Of a DNA stretch of 14,353 bases, positions 14,267 to 14,353 are shown piece after piece. The notes under the pieces are model-generated. The model searched no databases and was not told the origin of the DNA. It was given only the letters and a program-made list of their open reading frames with translations. This DNA is from Rickettsia typhi (GTDB taxonomy: Bacteria; Pseudomonadota; Alphaproteobacteria; Rickettsiales; UBA1997): positions 1-14,353 of the forward strand of contig CAMDRL010000016.1 in assembly GCA_945906835.1 (NCBI GenBank). The letters are read 5' to 3'. Made by a program: the position numbers and the translations under genes. The stretch's first letter is position 1; the number at the start of each line of letters is the position of its first letter.

Positions 14267-14353
14267 ATTGCAGGTAAGTTGTCATGTTTTAGAACATAGT
14301 GAAAAGCAATAAGTAAATTATGCAATCTCTTATTGTTTTTATATATTCCTTGC

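Noticed and set aside
14267..14353. FMN riboswitch or terminator upstream of ribD (CAATAAG / CTTATTG stem at 14307-14335)
   Set aside because: Only 87 bp is available, no FMN-element core sequences are seen, and the stem is short and A/T-only apart from one G-C pair at each end.

Overview
The window is about two-thirds A+T, densely coded, and uses TGA as an ordinary stop codon. The gene set is alphaproteobacterial in flavour: a MurJ flippase of alpha/gamma type, an NDUFS6-like CHCC zinc-finger protein, a DsbD/ScsB-type reductase, an M3 oligopeptidase, and many dispersed palindromes. My best guess is a host-associated or reduced alphaproteobacterium (Rickettsiales or Holosporales-like). It is not a minimal rickettsia, because it keeps purA and ribD. 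This placement is inference from composition and gene content.

Layout. (1) 189-2820, plus strand: murJ, overlapped by a [4Fe-4S] RNA (uracil-C5)-methyltransferase gene. (2) 2868-3393: a small GIY-YIG nuclease gene lying between two inverted copies of a palindromic element. (3) 3491-5889, plus: a pepF-type M3 metallopeptidase, translationally coupled (ATGA) to a small methyltransferase whose motifs closely follow the DOT1 lysine-methyltransferase fold. (4) 6110-7551, plus: a rhodanese with a YgaP-like membrane tail, followed 2 nt later by an ETHE1/Blh-type persulfide dioxygenase, together a sulfide/persulfide module. (5) 7709-9523, minus: a complete DsbD/ScsB-like thiol:disulfide reductase. 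(6) 9736-12393, plus: a CHCC zinc-finger protein, purA and a GT4 glycosyltransferase as a tight operon ending at an intrinsic terminator. (7) 12472-14266, minus: a four-helix membrane protein and ribD.

Four copies of a 71-73 bp element lie between 2868 and 7651, always between genes and mostly at 3' ends. Each has 27-28 bp arms and a loop of exactly 17 nt. The loop sequence is conserved and gives each copy an orientation (1 reverse, 2 forward, 3 forward, 4 reverse). The outer ends shade into decayed, roughly 17-22 bp spaced copies of the terminal GAATGACAA motif, one of which runs up to the pepF start. A different palindrome (core TCCTGAA/TTCAGGA) sits in the dsbD leader.

The two points most worth following are the bacterial DOT1-like protein and the GIY-YIG/palindrome arrangement, which may be a REP/RAYT-like partnership. 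The nuclease has lost the arginine normally conserved in its active site. No stretch over 300 bp lacks a gene. I saw no tRNA, rRNA, CRISPR array, prophage or transposase gene.
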